A stretch of 7,089 nt of DNA from Candidatus Aciduliprofundum sp. JdFR-45 (lineage in GTDB: Archaea; Thermoplasmatota; Thermoplasmata; Thermoplasmatales; JdFR-45). The stretch lies in NCBI GenBank assembly GCA_002011395.1, contig MTNG01000090.1, positions 1 to 7,089 of the forward strand, read 5' to 3'. Under the pieces are notes generated by a model that was not told the origin of the DNA, ran no database searches, and saw only the letters and a list, made by a program, of their open reading frames with translations. Positions within the stretch are counted from its first letter, which is position 1. Every line of letters starts with the position of its first letter. Shown here one piece after another: positions 5,301-7,089 of this stretch. The translations under genes were made by a program, and so were the position numbers.

Positions 5301-7089
5301 GCCAAGCGTTACGATGTTGCTGCCTCTCCCTGACGAATTCATAGAGGCGTAAATGCCATAGTTGTTATCTGCCATAGTTATGCTGTTGCCCGATATTTCA
5401 TAGTTCACATTTACCGTGGACGCATAGGGGTCTGTGTCGGATATGTAAACGTACACATAGATACCATTATTCATATTGGCATAGGGGTCCTGAATAGTGT
5501 TGCCCGTAACAGATGCGTAGACCGTGGATGTGGAATTGGCGCTATCAGACAGCGTATATGCGAAAACAAATATGCCTCGCTCCGAACTGATTATGGTGTT
5601 GCTGTATATGTAAACCTGCGATGAGAGGGTGGCATCGGCGCTGTTTGAATCCGTGTATCCCAGATAGTACAGCCCGTACGTACCATTCACAACGGTGTTG
5701 CCGTATATGTCGTACCTTGACACAACGGTGGAGGGGACGCCATTCACCACAGGCGATGTGGGATTGTCGTATATATAGACACCGTACGTGTTATCACTGA
5801 ACGTGTTTCCTGAGACGTCCAAATTGACATATGCCTGTCCGCTGGCGGTATTCATACTGAGTGTGCTGTAGGCGGAAACACCATATGTATTGCCATCGAA
5901 AGTGTTCCTGGAAACTACAACGTTAACATCGTACTCCTCATTAGAGCCAGGATTGTATACCCTCACTCCGATATCATTGCCCGTGAATGCGCTCTCTGTA
6001 ACGGTGCCGTTGGTAAACCGCAACCAGACACCATAGTTATTGCCAGTAAATATACCCCTTTCAACTGTAACAGTATCGTCCCACCCGAAGAAAAGGCCAT
6101 ACATGTTGTTCGTGACCTGCGCATCGGTGACATAAACGGCCGTCGTGTACCATATTAGAGTTCCATATGTGTTGCTGTCAAAGGTCGTGTATGGGAGATA
6201 TATCGTCCCTTGCTCGGTCTGTCTCGGACTGCCAAAGTAGAGCCATCTATTGGTTATTCCGATATAGGAGTCCCTGAATGTACAGTATGGGAAGGACACG
6301 GAGCTGAAATAGGCATGCAGGACAACGCCCCAGTTCATATCCTGGAATGTGGCATTATAGAATTGAACTGAAGTGCTATTTATCCACAGACCTGTATGAT
6401 TACCCTCTGGATCCGAATAGTCATCGTAACCAACGTTTCCAATAGTGCTGTTGAACACGTGGAACGTTCCACCCGAGTACACCCAGAAGTCGTACGCTGT
6501 CGCCCTGTCCAGGGAAACGACACTGCTCCCGTTCTGAATGATCATGGTACCACTACCATTCACCTTTATGAAGTATTCGCCATCAAACGTTACAGCGATC
6601 TCCCAGAGTGTTGCGTTGAGATACAGCGTGCCGTCCACGACGACGTTATTTGTTATAACGGTACCGATGCTATTGTCCACGGTCATGAGACCGTCCACCG
6701 CAACATCTGCAGCGTTCACAGTGACGTTGTCCAGCCTAAGGAACCCTGCCGGTAGCACGCGTATGTCATCGTTCAGCACGAAGTCGTTGTTGAGACCCTC
6801 TCCATAGGTGTCCACATACCATTTGGCAGAAGAAGTGTCATCGGCCCACACGCCGTATCCTGAATTGTTAGAAATTTTATTATTGTATAGCGTAGCAACG
6901 GTATTTGATACCAGTCCTACGCCACCAACATGCCTCTCCAGCACAACCTCAACGTCGTCTATGTACCAGCCGGGATAGGTCACACTACTATCACTCCTGA
7001 AATGGAACCCTATCATGACCGTCTGTCCCGCGTAACTTGAGAGATTGAACCTCGCATAGAACCATCCACCCAGATTTCCGGAATACCCC
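2322..7089 (-). CDS. Giant membrane-anchored right-handed beta-helix surface protein, N-terminus outside the window
   Basis: The frame has no stop from the right edge of the window to the TGA at 2322-2324, giving at least 1588 residues. The ATG at 7016 is internal, because 24 in-frame residues upstream belong to the same folded domain. Numbered from that Met, the modules are: the end of an InhA/MAM-like jelly roll (to about 27); a beta-helix with about 28 coils between 209 and 934, preceded by a cap region; a second helix with 11 anchors, 991-1204; a carboxypeptidase-regulatory-like segment (1232-1321); a cadherin-like domain (1322-1413); an Ig/PKD-like domain (1414-1507); a membrane helix (1510-1530); KRRR; and an acidic tail. 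Coils carry the YGIYxY plus GNTI pattern of PbH1 repeats. About 25 N-x-S/T sequons are spread along the visible protein. A secretion signal should lie beyond the window. The ligand is unknown: adhesion, a structural surface layer or polysaccharide binding are all possible, and I see no catalytic motif. Confidence 0.9.
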   Translation of the reverse strand, partial: GYSGNLGGWFYARFNLSSYAGQTVMIGFHFRSDSSVTYPGWYIDDVEVVLERHVGGVGLVSNTVATLYNNKISNNSGYGVWADDTSSAKWYVDTYGEGLNNDFVLNDDIRVLPAGFLRLDNVTVNAADVAVDGLMTVDNSIGTVITNNVVVDGTLYLNATLWEIAVTFDGEYFIKVNGSGTMIIQNGSSVVSLDRATAYDFWVYSGGTFHVFNSTIGNVGYDDYSDPEGNHTGLWINSTSVQFYNATFQDMNWGVVLHAYFSSVSFPYCTFRDSYIGITNRWLYFGSPRQTEQGTIYLPYTTFDSNTYGTLIWYTTAVYVTDAQVTNNMYGLFFGWDDTVTVERGIFTGNNYGVWLRFTNGTVTESAFTGNDIGVRVYNPGSNEEYDVNVVVSRNTFDGNTYGVSAYSTLSMNTASGQAYVNLDVSGNTFSDNTYGVYIYDNPTSPVVNGVPSTVVSRYDIYGNTVVNGTYGLYYLGYTDSNSADATLSSQVYIYSNTIISSERGIFVFAYTLSDSANSTSTVYASVTGNTIQDPYANMNNGIYVYVYISDTDPYASTVNVNYEISGNSITMADNNYGIYASMNSSGRGSNIVTLGISSNAISHADYGIYIDYRNSDNVTEYVSIDDNTITQMVWSGVHITEIDMSTSSYTISGNTITYCYRGVYVYATNSIYISSTGLYGNVINYNTYGMYLYSPGTTTLSLSQNANDFDSNQFGVYVRGDVSATVSMQSESFWNESYAAVYVYSNGDAYVDVLSSAFSTVGRGVFITADYAYIDISSNTMNDVTYAGIYVTVSVFSTGTISHNTLSNCLRYGIYAERGDMLDISHNAITDSVWYSGYAAIYVYLGTYTIGYNTLQNNGYMGIYITTTSYVALEYNTVVNTGVYRYGSEWGVYVTNCANLSSMGNDVYDNQNGYYITGTEFAMTSDSVRSNDGYGIYVVNSRGDLINCYIADNIYEGLYAPSSSDVNIYADGGQFTVYNDDIFFYGNLTVRNGGEMVTTYGYVYLGSVANNEVGIYVESDGTLNAFDSYIGSWTGYYYLFRIYGQATIQGTTIDDVYAVEVYSIINFLESEVVDAWYAGIVVNINGLVIEASSFRNCNIGVLVNGYTLTIRGGYFNYNEIGLEAINANLTLIGVRFHYSDDSGVYISGGTATITSAYFYGNDRALYVESAEVTIDDAQFSYNDYGIYATNSVLSVVQPYFSGNTYGIMATGNSTVDVDDGSLYDVLSVYARETSTVNLVRCDLDTKTLLATENAIINVLDDVDISVVNYDGTPVEGAYVEFNGTFGKYNATLPEGDAAILIMFGRATSSGWEDANYTITYTNGYITRTEEWDGSTSLSLVLNRYAPSVVAPAEPVRAVEGQQVQFPFVLDDVDIEYGDVMNYEILYAPDGLSVANGTITWTPTSDYAGTTAYVTFRVTDSGGASTVATVYIYVEPVNDAPQIQNILASQTDDGYVQFLVLCSDPDGDMLNATLLIDDTTAVPLTPAGPAEDGYYYTAKVKLSEGKHTYRVIVSDGENVVSSEQKTLDIPINLMPYIALIALIVAAGLILFLLLKRRREGGEEQTYSEGYIEQETVEDEEISEEAVEE
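2325..2489 (-). other. C-terminal membrane anchor and acidic cytoplasmic tail of the surface protein
   Basis: Residues 1510-1530 form an uninterrupted hydrophobic helix (MPYIALIALIVAAGLILFL and two more Leu). KRRR follows at once, giving a positive-inside signal with the C-terminus in the cytoplasm. The last 30 residues contain 14 Asp/Glu and no Lys or Arg. This is a single-pass C-terminal anchor. I see no LPxTG or PGF-CTERM sorting motif. Confidence 0.85.
2490..3053 (-). other. Cadherin-like (CADG) domain followed by an Ig/PKD-like domain in the surface protein
   Basis: Residues 1322-1413 show the dystroglycan-type cadherin-like signature: a hydrophobic opening, then DGLSVANGTITWTPTSDYAG and FRVTDSGGAST, ending in NDAP. 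Residues 1414-1507 look like a second beta-sandwich, with CSDPDGDML near the start and KHTYRVIVSDGENVV near the end. Such domains usually serve as calcium-bound spacers that hold the N-terminal part away from the membrane. Here they sit between the second beta-helix and the membrane helix. Confidence 0.75.
3405..4046 (-). repeat. Second beta-helix: 21-residue coil repeat
   Basis: The anchor residue of the xG[IVL]xV turn falls at 991, 1012, 1035, 1056, 1077, 1098, 1120, 1141, 1162, 1183 and 1204. Spacings are 21, 23, 21, 21, 21, 21, 22, 21, 21 and 21, so the DNA has a codon-level period of about 63 bases. Ala replaces Gly at 1035 and 1141, and Ser at 1204. The copies have diverged, so this is protein-level and not a recent DNA repeat. 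Confidence 0.85.
4215..6392 (-). repeat. First beta-helix: PbH1-type coils of variable length
   Basis: About 28 anchors of the type YGVYI occur at 209, 230, 253, 285, 307, 329, 350, 379, 412, 448, 481, 518, 554, 584, 613, 639, 666, 692, 717, 741, 765, 790, 817, 839, 868, 890, 912 and 934. A GNTI or SNTI turn lies a few residues before most anchors, as expected for Asn ladders in parallel beta-helices. Spacing ranges from 21 to 37 residues. I saw no long exact DNA repeat, so the array is old. Confidence 0.85.
6936..7089 (-). other. C-terminal part of an immune-inhibitor-A/MAM-like jelly-roll domain
   Basis: The first visible residues contain GWFYARFNLSSYAGQTV, then FHFRSDSSVTYPGWYIDDVE. This is the ending of the beta-sandwich found after M6 (immune inhibitor A) and some S8 peptidases and in archaeal surface proteins. 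GWYIDDV is its hallmark. About two thirds of the domain is outside the window, so whether a peptidase precedes it cannot be told. Confidence 0.75.

Noticed and set aside
3405..6392. Beta-helix as a polysaccharide lyase, NosD or other enzyme
   Set aside because: The PbH1 pattern is shared with these families, but I see no clustered catalytic Lys/Arg/Asp motif. The helix has no Lys between residues 152 and 1222.
6396..6807. Two overlapping plus-strand open frames near the right end
   Set aside because: They are antisense shadows of the beta-helix cap region with no convincing ribosome-binding site or domain.
1..7089. CRISPR array, tRNA, transposon, phage or defence system
   Set aside because: I saw no short direct repeats with spacers, tRNA-like cloverleaf, terminal inverted repeats or nuclease/helicase/transposase motifs. 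All of the DNA except 12 bases is accounted for by three genes.

Overview
The window looks archaeal. The two complete or near-complete enzyme genes use many AGG/AGA arginine and ATA isoleucine codons. An AGGTGAT ribosome-binding site precedes the internal start. The right two thirds encode a giant parallel beta-helix surface protein whose module order (jelly-roll fragment, beta-helices, cadherin-like and Ig-like domains, one C-terminal membrane segment, short acidic tail) I associate with Thermoplasmatota and related Euryarchaeota. The phylum is an inference at roughly even odds; archaeal origin is firmer.

Left third (1-2309, plus strand): the 3' part of a non-hydrolysing UDP-GlcNAc 2-epimerase gene (wecB type) overlaps by 4 bases the start of a complete nucleotide-sugar 6-dehydrogenase gene (wecC type). 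Together they would convert UDP-GlcNAc to UDP-ManNAc and then to UDP-ManNAcA, a precursor of archaeal N-glycans and surface polysaccharides. The epimerase also resembles WbpI-type enzymes, so the exact substrate is not settled. The dehydrogenase keeps its catalytic Cys, Lys and Thr but lacks two polar active-site residues usual in UDP-glucose dehydrogenases.

Right two thirds (2322-7089, minus strand): one open reading frame, still open at the window edge, with at least 1588 residues. From the N-terminal side it holds the end of an immune-inhibitor-A/MAM-like jelly roll, a first beta-helix of about 28 coils, a second of about 11 coils, a carboxypeptidase-regulatory-like segment, a dystroglycan-type cadherin-like domain, an Ig/PKD-like domain, one membrane helix and an acidic tail of 30 residues. 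It is presumably a cell-surface protein held by its C-terminus.

The two transcription units converge with 12 bases between their stop codons, and a T-rich tract at the junction probably ends the surface-protein transcript. There is no gene-free stretch over 300 bases. I saw no RNA gene, CRISPR array, insertion sequence or attachment site.

The most interesting structure is inside the surface protein. The first helix's coil length swells smoothly from 21 to 37 residues and falls back to 22. The second helix is almost perfectly periodic at 21 residues. A stretch of 1071 residues contains no lysine, and about 11% of the helical region is tyrosine. I see no evidence for a new defence or mobile system here.
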